Part shown: positions 1 through 8,575 of the stretch, one piece after another
How positions within the stretch are numbered: position 1 is the stretch's first letter
How the letters are laid out: each line of letters begins with the position of its first letter
NCBI GenBank assembly: GCA_028565635.1
Contig: JAOXYB010020059.1
Location: forward strand, 1 to 17,667
Origin: Phoronis ovalis
Lineage: Eukaryota; Phoronida; Phoronidae
Direction: 5' to 3'
DNA length: 17,667 bases
Made by a program: the position numbers and the translations under genes
Notes under the pieces: generated by a model
The model's database searches: none
The model's input: only the letters and a program-made list of their open reading frames with translations
Told to the model about the DNA's origin: nothing

Positions 1-84
1 AAGAAGTATACAATCCAAATCCAAAATTTTTAACTGGGCTGCACACCCCCACCAAAAAATACCTCGAGTATCCCCCCCCCCCGG
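1..84 (+). repeat. 3' end of a dispersed repeat (family C), cut by the window edge
   Basis: TACAATCCAAATCCAAAAT, then AACTGGG, a C-rich CACACCCCCACC, and CTCGAGTATCCCCCC ending in CCCCGGGG. The same order recurs at 17404-17473 in the same orientation and, less closely, at 13970-14030 and inverted at 12477-12560. The ATCCAAA motif is the last unit of the tandem array seen whole near 17.2-17.4 kb. Confidence 0.65.
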
Positions 85-1202
85 GGACTGACAGCAAATA
101 GATAATTCCACTGGTGGTAGCCTGAAGGAGACCGTAATGTTTTTACTTACTAAATTATTTAACGTGCAACCGATTAAATTTGACAACATTTGAAACTATA
201 ACGACACTGCTATTTTTGAAGACATTTTACCAACAATTATTATGATGAGTTAAGACAGTTAATAAGGCTAACGCCTCCCGGGTAACGCCTTTATCATTAC
301 TTAACTTAATATATATAGTATAGTAATATAAATTTTTAGAATTTGGTTATCTCCGAGTTCGAAAGATGATGGAATAAAGACATTCCGGGATATACATTTT
401 TGGAAAGGTACATTTACATGTAAAAACAATTAGGCAAACACCCGGGTAGGAAATTACATTTTTAAGTTATTGCATTTTCAAACATGATTTTCACCGCGGT
501 ATTATTTTTTGTAACTAGTGCCTGGGACTAATATAACTAATATAACTGCGGATGTATTTGTTTGCAGACATTATAATCCCAGAATCAAAGGTCATATCAT
601 CGCGCGGAACATGTTATTGTCTGGTGATCAAAATATATTGTTGTATGCAGTACTAAAACAAACTGATAACATGCTTAAACTGAGTTAGACGGTGTTTACC
701 TGAGGATCAACTCAGCAGGACACAGAGTTGTAAACAAGATAATTATTTCAGTTTTGACTAATTCAATTGATGTACAAAAGTAACAGTTTGATGAATTGTC
801 TGTTACTACATTTTTTTATTTCGTTAAATTAACTTTGATTTTCGACATTAAACTATCGTTTTGTGTTTTACTAAATCACTGGAAACATATAGCTACGCAA
901 CACTAGACAAGTTCTGCAGAATATATACCCAACGGTATATAGAATAAATTTTCCCAATGGTACACTCTTTAGTATATTTAACGTGAAAAGAATATTTTAT
1001 GTTTTTTTGCCTAACTTCAGGGGTGGTTTCCTGGAGCTATATAACACTTCGTCTTCCGCACGGTAGTTGACAATAAAAAGTTTCACTTCAATCTATTCTT
1101 TTGAGTTGTCGCTAAAAGCTTCACTTTTGTTAGTCATAATCAGGGGTGCTGATGATCCTACATTTTAATTGATTTTGTAATAATTAAAAGTCTGATGTCA
1201 CT
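85..1202. other. Intergenic DNA, no gene recognised
   Basis: AT-rich sequence with stops in all frames. A short duplication, AACGCCT on each side of CCCGGG, lies near 270-290. The stretch 1020-1150 has scattered CACTTC and GGGGTG pieces resembling the internal motif of the 2990 and 11829 elements, too degraded to delimit. I see no exon or RNA gene. Confidence 0.5.
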
Positions 1203-1840
1203 CCCGCGGGGGCCGACTCAAAAACGCTTAAAAAGGATGATTTTTAAGAACAAAGTACGTTACGCATTTAGGGTTTCATTTTTCGATAAAATATAAGAAA
1301 AGGCGGGTACCCTATTTGATTAACTGACGCGGTTATAGGGGGGTTTTCGCGAGCAGCGAGCATTGGGGTCTGTTAAGTCCGAGATGCGAGCATTTTCTTT
1401 TGCGACCATTAGTTTTTTTTTTGCTTCTTTTTTTAACTTGCCGCGAGATTTTTTTTTGGCGACCTTTGTTTTTTTTGGTTGTTAATTTTTCTTTTTAAGT
1501 GCGAGCAGCGAGCATTGCCAATTTTTAAGTGCGAGCATTGCACCCTGGAGTACCCCCTACCCCCCTCTTTACTGTACGCCCACGTGTAGTTGGGGTATCG
1601 AAATCGATCAAAACCGCCAACCTCTTGACCAAACTTCATCCCGAAGTTCGAGTGAATTTCGCATTATAATAAAATTCCGGTTTCTGGGCATTTTCCAAAA
1701 AAGTCTCAACGCATTTAGGGTATCTAAAATTTCTTTCAGTCAGTGAAAAGGGGTGAAAATTTAAAAATGGATTTAGGGGCTTTTTCAAAAACCCATTCAC
1801 GCACATGGGTATCAGTAATACATTTGAGTCGGTCCCCGGG
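1203..1840. mobile_element. Non-autonomous DNA transposon (638 bp), CCCG-capped TIRs, likely 8-bp target duplication
   Basis: The left end CCCGCGGGGGCCGACTCAAA pairs with the reverse complement of the right end CCCGGGGACCGACTCAAAT. The flanks are ATGTCACT (1195-1202) and CTGTCACT (1841-1848), matching at 7 of 8. Inside are direct copies of GCGAGCAGCGAGCATTG (near 1350 and 1502) with shorter GCGAGCATT units, and ACGCATTTAGGGT at about 1264 and 1710. There is no transposase-length frame. The short frame at 1433-1639 is repeat DNA. The superfamily is not assignable; an 8-9 bp duplication is compatible with hAT or Mutator-like groups among others. Confidence 0.75.
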
Positions 1841-2989
1841 CTGTCACTGAGACAAAAACGAAAGGGTCAATGAAGCGATCAGGATTCGTTTTATCCTCCA
1901 AGATGAATAGAACGAGATTGTGTGGTACTCGACCATTTGGCAGAGATAGCTATAACAATCGAGAATTTGATGAGGATTTTAACATTAATACAATTAATGC
2001 ATTAAGTCAAGCAATGTTGACATTTTCTTTTTCGGAAGCATCCACCGAGTCCCCCCCCGGGCCAGTCTCTTCCCCATAATATCTGTTCCCAAGACCAGCC
2101 TGGCTGTGGCAAACATTAAACAGGTCATCTACCTGGCAATTAAGGAGGAACAGATCTGACTTTCAAAAGCAACGGCGTCAAGTGATTTATTTAACTAATA
2201 ATAAAAAACATCTTTTATCAAATTTCAGCTGACATTTGAGGCTCCTTCAGCTGGCAAATAAAATTTTGCTGCATATTCAACTGGCCATGGTGAATTACAA
2301 AAATAAATCAGCTTGCATGTGAATGGGGAACCGATATGGCCTTCCAAGCCAAACCAACAAATGGTTTATCTAAGCATGAAACATGTAAAGAATATGTTGA
2401 TGTGCTATATATATAAACCCTGAAAAAATTATGCTTATTGGGTGTTTCTGTTTTTTTATTTATTACAGCCCCCAATACAGTAAATAGATAACCATTACAT
2501 TTCAGACTACTGTTAACATTTAGGATGTGTAAAAGCTGTCACGTTCAAATATTTTGTACTCTGATTATGTATAGTTTTATACCAATGCAATTGAAAAAAT
2601 ATCATGCGTTGATCACACCAGGTAGTCTCACCTTCATCTTGCAAGTCGAGATTAGAGAATTAGAAATAGAATTGAGATGTGCCAAAATCAATACATGAGC
2701 ATAGACTTTTGCTTAATAATGAAATGGATAATTACAGTTCAAACAAATCAACAACATCCACCTTTCATCAATTTTAAGTGTAAAACCTCAATTTCACTTA
2801 TTTTACCAGTATGAACATTAACTGGAGTAATACCACTCGAGTGATACCTTTCTAAGCAAAAAAAGGTTGCCAGGTTCATGGAATGTTTTATACATCCTAA
2901 CTTACATATAAACTAGAACAAAAATGGTAAAAGGATACCAACAAACTGTTGCTAAAACTGTAGAGAACATCACAGTGATGTCAACAGTG
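1841..2989. other. Intergenic DNA, no gene recognised
   Basis: A 69-codon frame at 1870-2079 matches nothing I know. It ends in a C-run (GAGTCCCCCCCCGGG, 2047-2061) resembling the terminus of the GC-capped elements, so it is probably repeat-derived. The remaining sequence is AT-rich, with many stops and no convincing splice-flanked frame. Confidence 0.4.
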
Positions 2990-3299
2990 GCCGGGGAGGG
3001 CAGTCAATGTGAAAGTAGGTACCCATATTCCAACATGGCTTTTCAAAAAAGCCTCCAATGAAGTGAAATTCTGCAAAATACACCCCCAAGGAATTGAGTT
3101 TTTTGAGAAAATACCCCCCAAGGAAGTGACTTTTGGGAAAAACACCCCAATGAAGTGTCACATCTAAAAAAACCACCCCTTTTAGCCAAAAAAACAAACC
3201 CTAAGAGCATAACGCGCGTCGGCGGTTCGAAAAACAAATCCTTTCAGGCGAAATTTTGTAGGAACATGCATACCCACTTTCATATTGACTCCCCCTGGG
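2990..3299 (-). mobile_element. MITE-like element, family A (310 bp), probable 8-bp target duplication
   Basis: The left end has CCGGGGAGGGCAGTCAAT then GTGAAAGTAGGTACCCAT. The reverse complement of the right end reads CCCAGGGGGAGTCAAT then ATGAAAGTGGGTATGCAT. Flanks CAACAGTG (2982-2989) and CAACATTG (3300-3307) match at 7 of 8. Inside, on the minus strand, are four spaced copies of a CACTTCNTTGGGGTG motif and a GC-rich block with GCGCGTTATG and GGTTCGAA. It is the inverted relative of 11829-12351 and about 210 bp shorter. The frames at 2970-3337 on both strands are translations of this repeat. Confidence 0.78.
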
Positions 3300-3632
3300 C
3301 AACATTGACGTTTAAGATGAAACAAATTGACACCTAAATTTTAAGATTTGCAAATCATGCACATATCTTGAGGAAACTCGCTGAAGAAAGCTCATCTTCT
3401 TATGTCGACACATTCATCAGTTTTATGAATTGGCAGGAAGAGGTCACAAGTCTTGAGATAGGACTGCAAGCTTTGTCAATAGAAAAGTAAGATTTAATTT
3501 GGATTATATATATTACATGTCATTTCATGAATCGAAAGATGAACATTCATTACTTGTATTCAAACATTCCTTCTTTAACCGTCAACTGTTCTTTTGGCAC
3601 ATGTTAATGTTTAGTTAACTAATGATATTTTT
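3300..3632. other. Gap between family A element and 3' end of the glucosidase gene
   Basis: This is non-coding AT-rich DNA. A minus-strand acceptor-like site (CTTTCTTCAG ending at 3381) precedes a short frame ending in TAA. It does not fit the GH31 C-terminal strand pattern, so it is not used in the gene model. Confidence 0.4.
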
Positions 3633-3638
3633 TTTATT
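3633..3638 (-). terminator. AATAAA poly(A) signal, main transcript
   Basis: TTTATT on the plus strand reads AATAAA on the minus strand, 89 nt beyond the stop at 3727. It is the first canonical signal after the last exon in this AT-rich tract. Use is inferred. Confidence 0.5.
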
Positions 3639-3726
3639 CTCATATTTTCATTTTTTAACATTTTACAAGTATTGTTGAGTTAACAATGATATTATTCTCG
3701 TACTTTGCTTTTTAACATTTACCACC

Positions 3727-3798
3727 TTACTTCCATATTATAGTTATAGGACGAATCAGTTTCAAATCAAAGTTTTCTGTCTTCACCAGAAGCTCTTT
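3727..3798 (-). other. Coding exon 5: last 23 residues and stop
   Basis: The acceptor TTTTCTTTTGTAG ends at 3799. The phase-0 frame reads KELLVKTENF followed by DLKLIRPITIIWK, then TAA at 3727-3729. The alternating hydrophobic pattern ending in I-I-W matches the closing beta strands of GH31 proteins (VLDICVSL...FLVSW in human GAA). The intron before it is 235 nt. It falls a few residues after an FTY/WTY motif, about where the last intron of human GAA lies as I recall it. This supports the exon over the four-codon read-through end. Confidence 0.8.
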
Positions 3799-6700
3799 CT
3801 ACAAAAGAAAATTACCGATTATTTCTTAGTTTAAATTTATGTGAAATGTTATTGAGATGTCTTCTTATGTGATGGAAAGTTTGATTCATTAATTTGCTTT
3901 TGTGTGAATGGTCATTATTATCCTCATTCATAGCATATCAACAAACTGTCTATTATCCTGAACACAAATCGCATCATAAACACTTTTTAAAATCATTTAT
4001 TACAATATATAATTTGTGTTACAAAATACCTACTTGTTGACAGTTGTATGTCCATGAACTGCATGCCTTACTGTTGATTAATACTCCAGTGGGTTTATAA
4101 TATATTCCAAATATTCGAACATCAGTTAAATTCATACTAACAGCTTCATATCCAAAATGATTAACAGTTGATATAAACACATTACTTTTAATACTAAATG
4201 ATATTAAGTTATACATTTTCTCTTCATAAGTGTTCAGTGACTCTCCATCATCCCAGTAGAGGTCGCCACTTGCTTGCCCATCTGGATCCAATACTGCAGT
4301 AAGGGTAAATGGCTGTAAGCGATTTTCTGTAGTTGTTTTTGCACCTTTATAAAAACTTGGTACTATAAATCCTGGTCTTTGATAAATATTTATCTTAGGT
4401 TCATATTTCAAGTTTGTTGACAAAATTGATGACAAGTTGAACCATTCATAGCTCCGTCGAGTGCTGTTAATTATATCCCTTAACTGATTGCTGCATGGAC
4501 ATCCATATTGATACCATAATCCCACAGCAGGAAAAAAAGCTTTATAGTTGTTAATATAATATTCTCCAGATGCATTAGCAATATGTTCATTAGATTTTTC
4601 CACGACTGGTGCCACCAACATTGCGGGTCCAAATAAAAATTGCTTCTCTATTGCTAAATACTCCTGGCTTACGTTTATGTTTTGTAACCATTCCATCAAT
4701 GGTCGTACAACAGGTTCTCCAAAAACATGAGTTTTAAAAAATAACGTGTACAGGTATGGTAATAAACAATATCGGAGACTTATTGCATGAGATATTGTTT
4801 TTGTAACCCACAGTGGAAAGGCAGCAGGATCTTGATCCCTGTTATGTTGGTCATTGTGGTTGCGCATGAATGGATAAAAAGCAGCAAGCTGATGCCATCG
4901 GGCACATAATTCGTCATTAGTATTGTTGTGAAAGCCGCATATATCTGCACCAACTGTTGATACACCAAACATATTCATATTAAGTATTGCTGGGATGGAC
5001 ATTCGTAAATTATAAAAATCGCCAAAATTATCACCAGTCCAATGTCCAGCCCATTGTCCAACCCCTACAAAAGTGGATCTGGTTATGACAAATGGTCGTT
5101 TCTGGGTAACTTCCTTCAAAGCATGATATGATGCATTTGCTTCAGTTAAACCGTACATGTTGTGTACATTGTAGTGAGAAGACCAGTACTGTTTGGCACT
5201 AGCACATATTGTATAAAAGCTAAGCGATCCACCATGAATGCCAATAGGCGTATAAGTAGGATTTTCAAGACTGGAGTTTTTTGGACAACCATGTATTGAC
5301 CCAGTCACAAAGTTTGAAACTTCGTTCATATCAATCCACATTCCATCAAAAGAAGCTACATCATGAAATCTTCTTACTTGTTTTGTCCAATATGCTTGAG
5401 CATTAGGATGAGTGAAATCTGGAAATACTGTTGTACCTGGCCAGACTTTACCAACTAAAAGTGTTCCATTATTGTGTCTGATAAATACATCTAACGCTAT
5501 GCCATCTACATATGCAGCGTAACTTGAGTCATTGTTGCTGATACCAACATCAAATATCATAACATAATGCATGTCTCTTTCATGAATTTTATGTACTAAG
5601 TCTGGTAAATCACCAAAATTTCCTTTGTCATATGTAAAATCCTTGCGTTCATATGCATAATCTATATCATTCCATTGCACTTCCAAAGGGACGCCAGCAA
5701 CAGAATTTCTTTCAACAATCCTATAGGTGTCATTTGCTGTTTTGAATCCCCAACGACAAAGATGATATCCCAGGCTCCAATAAGGAGGCATAAACGATCG
5801 TCCTATAACTTCTGTATACTGTTGAATGACTGAAGTGTAGTCTGGTCCAGTAAAGACATAGAAATCCAAAATGCCACCAGTTGTCCGCCATGTTATGGAA
5901 GGTCTTTGATCCTGTATTCCTGGTTGAAGCATTATCTCCATTGCATTACTGTTTAATAACAATACACCATGACATTGTAATGTTCCATCTTTTTTTCGAA
6001 AAACAGATGTATAGAAAGGGTGAGAACCATACAGATTTGTGTTTTCCTAGAATAAAACAAGAACAAGTAGCTAAGTTGATGCAAAAGTATATAAACTACA
6101 AACAATTCTCTAATCAAATTTATACAGACAAGTTGTGGTGGGTAAGAAAAAATATCCTAATACAGTTATATTGAATTTACCTATATGCTATTAAAGCTCT
6201 TGATTTTACTCAGTGATAGCACACCCACATTAAGTAAGAATTGTATGCAATAAACCACACACTGCCTCATACTTCTCAGAAATAATGAAATAAAATGTAA
6301 TTATATAATGGTCTAGCATTTAGTTTTAGCTATATTATCCAAATTTATATTAATTTGAAGTAAACTAAAAAACTACTATTTTACTCAAGATACAAAAAAA
6401 CAGTTATTTGTCTATAACTTTCTTTATTAATTTTCAAAATCAATGTAAAGTATAATTTTCTACAAAGGTTATACTTTAATGTTAATGAATCCAAAGGTAA
6501 AGTTTGAAAATAATTCTCATGATCTGATAAGCGTCATTTTGGGAAAAAATCATGTTTTTCAAAATTTGATTTTCAAAACAAATTAGGTCAAACACCCTTG
6601 CACCTCTTTGTATATAGGTCTACATAACCATTTTCAATTAAAATTTTGCTTTATTTAATAGTTATCAATTTTCAAGGTCAGAATTTTGTTCATTTTGATT

Positions 6701-8575
6701 TGACCTTTAATTTTAAAAAATTATAATTTTTGAACAAAGCAGTTTTAAAATCTGAGACATGTTTTGTAGATATATATATGTATAGCTCATCTAATATGCA
6801 AAGTTTCAAGTTTGTAGATGTAGGGTTTTTTGACCTAATATTTTTTTTAAATTAAAATACGAAAAGCACATTTTTTCCCAAAATGGCTTTAAAAGATCAA
6901 ATGACTCAATAAAATTATTTAACCTCAGTATTTATATTCTAATACTTTTTGAAAATGTACACTGTCTTTAAGATGTCTTTTTCTTCATTTTAATTACTAA
7001 AACATACACTGAAATATATATACACCTCTTTGTATCTTGATCTTAGAATGTTGATTAATCCCGGGTCGAAAGAATTTGGAACCTGAAACTAGAAAGGCTT
7101 CTTTAATACGTAGCTGTCAATTCTCCATTGCAAGCTGCAGATTTCTGCTTTGTAGCTCGTATTCGACCACTACTTTTAATATAAAATAGTCCAAAAATAT
7201 CCAGACTCTGGCTCAAAAATACTGCCAACTAGCACATACCACAGGACGTTGGTCTTTATTCCACATGGTAATTCTTGTCCAGTTGTGACTAAGCAGAAAG
7301 TGCCCACGATGTTCACCCAGACCATACACAAAAGAGCTTGGCAAGGAATATGATAGCTGAATAAACTGGTCAGCAAAAATAAAGCCTCCAACTCTAGTGT
7401 CAAGCCTGAAATATATTAATTCATTATTGGCAATTTAATGACTGCCAAGTGTAATGTATTACTTACAGTTCACTAAGTACTATTCCGACATGATGTAGCA
7501 AATATTTTAAAATGCGTTTTTCTAATAATAATAAAATAGTTATATATAAAACATGAATCAGGGAATCGAGATGGTCATAGAGCGGGGTGTTACAGTCTAT
7601 GTGCAGGCAGTACTTGCATAATCACAGGAAGGATATAATTAGCGATTATGCAAGACTAAACCACATATTAAATAACTGTACTTACAAATTATCAGGATAT
7701 TTTGATGTTGAAGTAACTTCAAGGCTAAATGGATTATTAACTATCACCCTATAATCTGTGTTATTTGCGGCTCTTCTTATAATTGGTGTTTTCAGAGGAA
7801 CTTCCCATCTTTTTTTTGATGGGTCATAAATCTAAAAGAACATGAGTTAAATTTTATTTTTGATGAAAAACTTTTTAATATTTTTCACTATGCGATTCAT
7901 ACAATTAAATGGACAGGTAAACTAATTTTTGCAATGAACACCAAATATATTAAATTTTATTCCCAGTACATTTTGAGATATTTCATAAAATTATATTTCG
8001 TGTCTCCATAATACCATACAAACTTTTTCTGATAGGCTTAGATTTACACACAATGCCCTAAAGTTATTAGTTACCTTGAAATGCAGTCGTGAATGCGTTT
8101 CATACATAATATCCATCCTTAAAACATCAATGTCATTAGCATAATAACCAGGAAATTGTCTTTTTAACTCAATTCTTTCACCAAAATCAGTCTTTTCCCT
8201 GTATGTTACATTGTATGTGAAGTAGTTCTTCGCATAAAAGCACTTCGGGACATTTTTATTTGAATTTGTTTCATTCCAGCAACATCCCCGCTCTTCACAC
8301 TTTGTTTTGGTAACGCAAGGTTCTGGATGACAGTCAAATCTTTCAGGCAAATAAACAGCACAACACTTTGATAAATGATTCCTATCCTTGCAGTAATATT
8401 CAATATTGTCATATAAAGGCTTAGATACATAAGATTTCCTATATTTGTCATGCTTGGAAGTCATTTTATTCAAGTTAAAATTCCGTCCATTAGCAGTTTT
8501 TTTAGTGATAGTCAATGACAATATCAGAAGTACAATGTAAGTAGCATTACAATGCCAAAACAATTTTAGTTTCAT
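3727..8575 (-). CDS. GH31 alpha-glucosidase with trefoil domain (lysosomal acid alpha-glucosidase/maltase type), 5 coding exons, 965 aa
   Basis: Join (minus): 8575-8075, 7831-7686, 7405-7240, 6046-4034, 3798-3727. All junctions are GT-AG, phases fit, and no stop interrupts the frame. Family role: hydrolysis of alpha-1,4 (and some alpha-1,6) glucosidic bonds from non-reducing ends of glycogen or maltosides, in lysosomes or secreted/at the cell surface. Domains by residue: basic-hydrophobic N-terminus (about 10-24), signal peptide or type II anchor; P-type trefoil (about 70-116, C82, C87, C93, C98-C99-W100, C112); N-terminal beta-sandwich (about 120-340); GH31 barrel (about 343-760); C-terminal beta domains. 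Nucleophile is D510 in WIDMNE, acid/base D610 in HWTGD. Substrate-site residues W370, D398, R594, W607, D639, R666 and H668 are present. Length is close to human GAA (952). The start at 8575 has an in-frame stop (8600-8602) upstream. I cannot tell lysosomal from digestive paralogues. The assembly is inferred by reading, without transcripts. Confidence 0.93.
3996..4001 (-). terminator. AATAAA within the last intron (possible early poly(A) site)
   Basis: An AATAAA on the minus strand lies 17 nt past the read-through stop (4019-4021), inside the intron between exons 4 and 5. It could give a transcript ending in VGIL instead of the 23-residue terminal strands. A 6-mer in AT-rich DNA is weak evidence. 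Confidence 0.2.
4034..6046 (-). other. Coding exon 4 (2013 nt): GH31 catalytic barrel and most of the C-terminal domain
   Basis: This is a single uninterrupted exon of 671 codons. The acceptor is TTTATTCTAG ending at 6047 and the donor is CAA|GTAGGT with the intron from 4033. It opens with ENTNLYGSHPFY, the GANLYGSHPFY strand of GAA. It contains CRWG, QWNDIDY, KVWPG, WIDMNE, RSTF, GHWTGD, VGADICGF, AFYPFMRNHN, the C-terminal TTTENR strand and WDDGESL. The residue after WIDMNE is Val where GAA has Pro. The reading frame continues into the intron for four codons (VGIL) and a stop at 4019-4021. Confidence 0.95.
6521..6898. mobile_element. MITE-like element with ~70-bp inverted ends, in the third coding intron
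   Basis: The left end GATCTGATAAGCGTCATTTT and the reverse complement of the right end GATCTTTTAAAGCCATTTT both continue into GGGAAAAAAT and then ATTAGGTCAAA near position 70. The ends are imperfect inverted repeats around about 240 bp of AT-rich non-coding DNA. No coding potential and no clear target duplication are seen. It explains much of the length of the 1193-nt intron, against 235-280 nt for the others. Confidence 0.7.
7240..7405 (-). other. Coding exon 3: N-terminal beta-sandwich, FADQF and YGLGEH motifs
   Basis: The exon is 166 nt. The acceptor is ATATTTCAG ending at 7406 and the donor is GTATGT starting at 7239. The first base completes the Leu codon of exon 2. The peptide carries FADQFIQLSYSLPS, VYGLGEH and WTRITMWNKD, matching FADQF-LQLS-SLPS, GLAEH and WTRITLWNRD of mammalian GAA. 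It ends in phase 0. A longer frame covering 7176-7403 is a shifted shadow of this exon. Confidence 0.92.
7613..7654. repeat. Perfect 11-bp inverted repeat with 20-nt spacer, in coding intron 2
   Basis: CTTGCATAATC (7613-7623) and GATTATGCAAG (7644-7654) are exact reverse complements. They could form a hairpin in the pre-mRNA or mark the ends of a small degraded element. Function unknown. Confidence 0.6.
7686..7831 (-). other. Coding exon 2: N-terminal beta-sandwich
   Basis: The exon is 146 nt. The acceptor is TTCTTTTAG at 7832-7840 and the donor is GTAAGT starting at 7685. It opens with IYDPSKKRWEVPL, which corresponds to the conserved D-x-x-x-x-R-[YF]-EVP strand of GAA, sucrase-isomaltase and maltase-glucoamylase. 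It ends in phase 2 (two bases of a Leu codon). Confidence 0.9.
8075..8575 (-). other. Coding exon 1: signal/anchor and trefoil domain
   Basis: This exon has 167 codons and ends phase 0 after ...HFK with donor AAG|GTAACT. The first ATG is at 8573-8575; a longer open frame back to 8581 uses only TTG. Residues 1-9 (MKLKLFWHC) precede a short hydrophobic run (about 11-23), then KK. R79 to W100 fits the P-type trefoil spacing as I recall it: basic residue, C82, C93, C98-C99, aromatic. A possible 5'-UTR acceptor (pyrimidine-rich, AG at 8607-8608) lies just upstream, so the transcript may start in a farther non-coding exon. Confidence 0.88.

Noticed and set aside
3155-3245. tRNA or SINE promoter suggested by GGTTCGAA in the GC-rich block
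   Set aside because: There is no matching A box and no cloverleaf, and the same block recurs in the 11829 element as part of a TIR transposon.
2970-3337. Small frames of 60-75 codons on both strands
   Set aside because: They lie within the family A element and translate its tandem motif and TIRs.
3300-3380. Alternative last exon after the acceptor-like site at 3381
   Set aside because: The frame reads RVSSRYVHDLQILKF and so on, without the closing hydrophobic strand and Trp of GH31. The exon at 3727-3798 fits better and is nearer.
4019-5962. Single 647-aa glucosidase frame as the complete gene
   Set aside because: It begins at a TTG inside a longer open exon, lacks the conserved N-terminal half, and ends in intron sequence. 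The five-exon model explains all of it.
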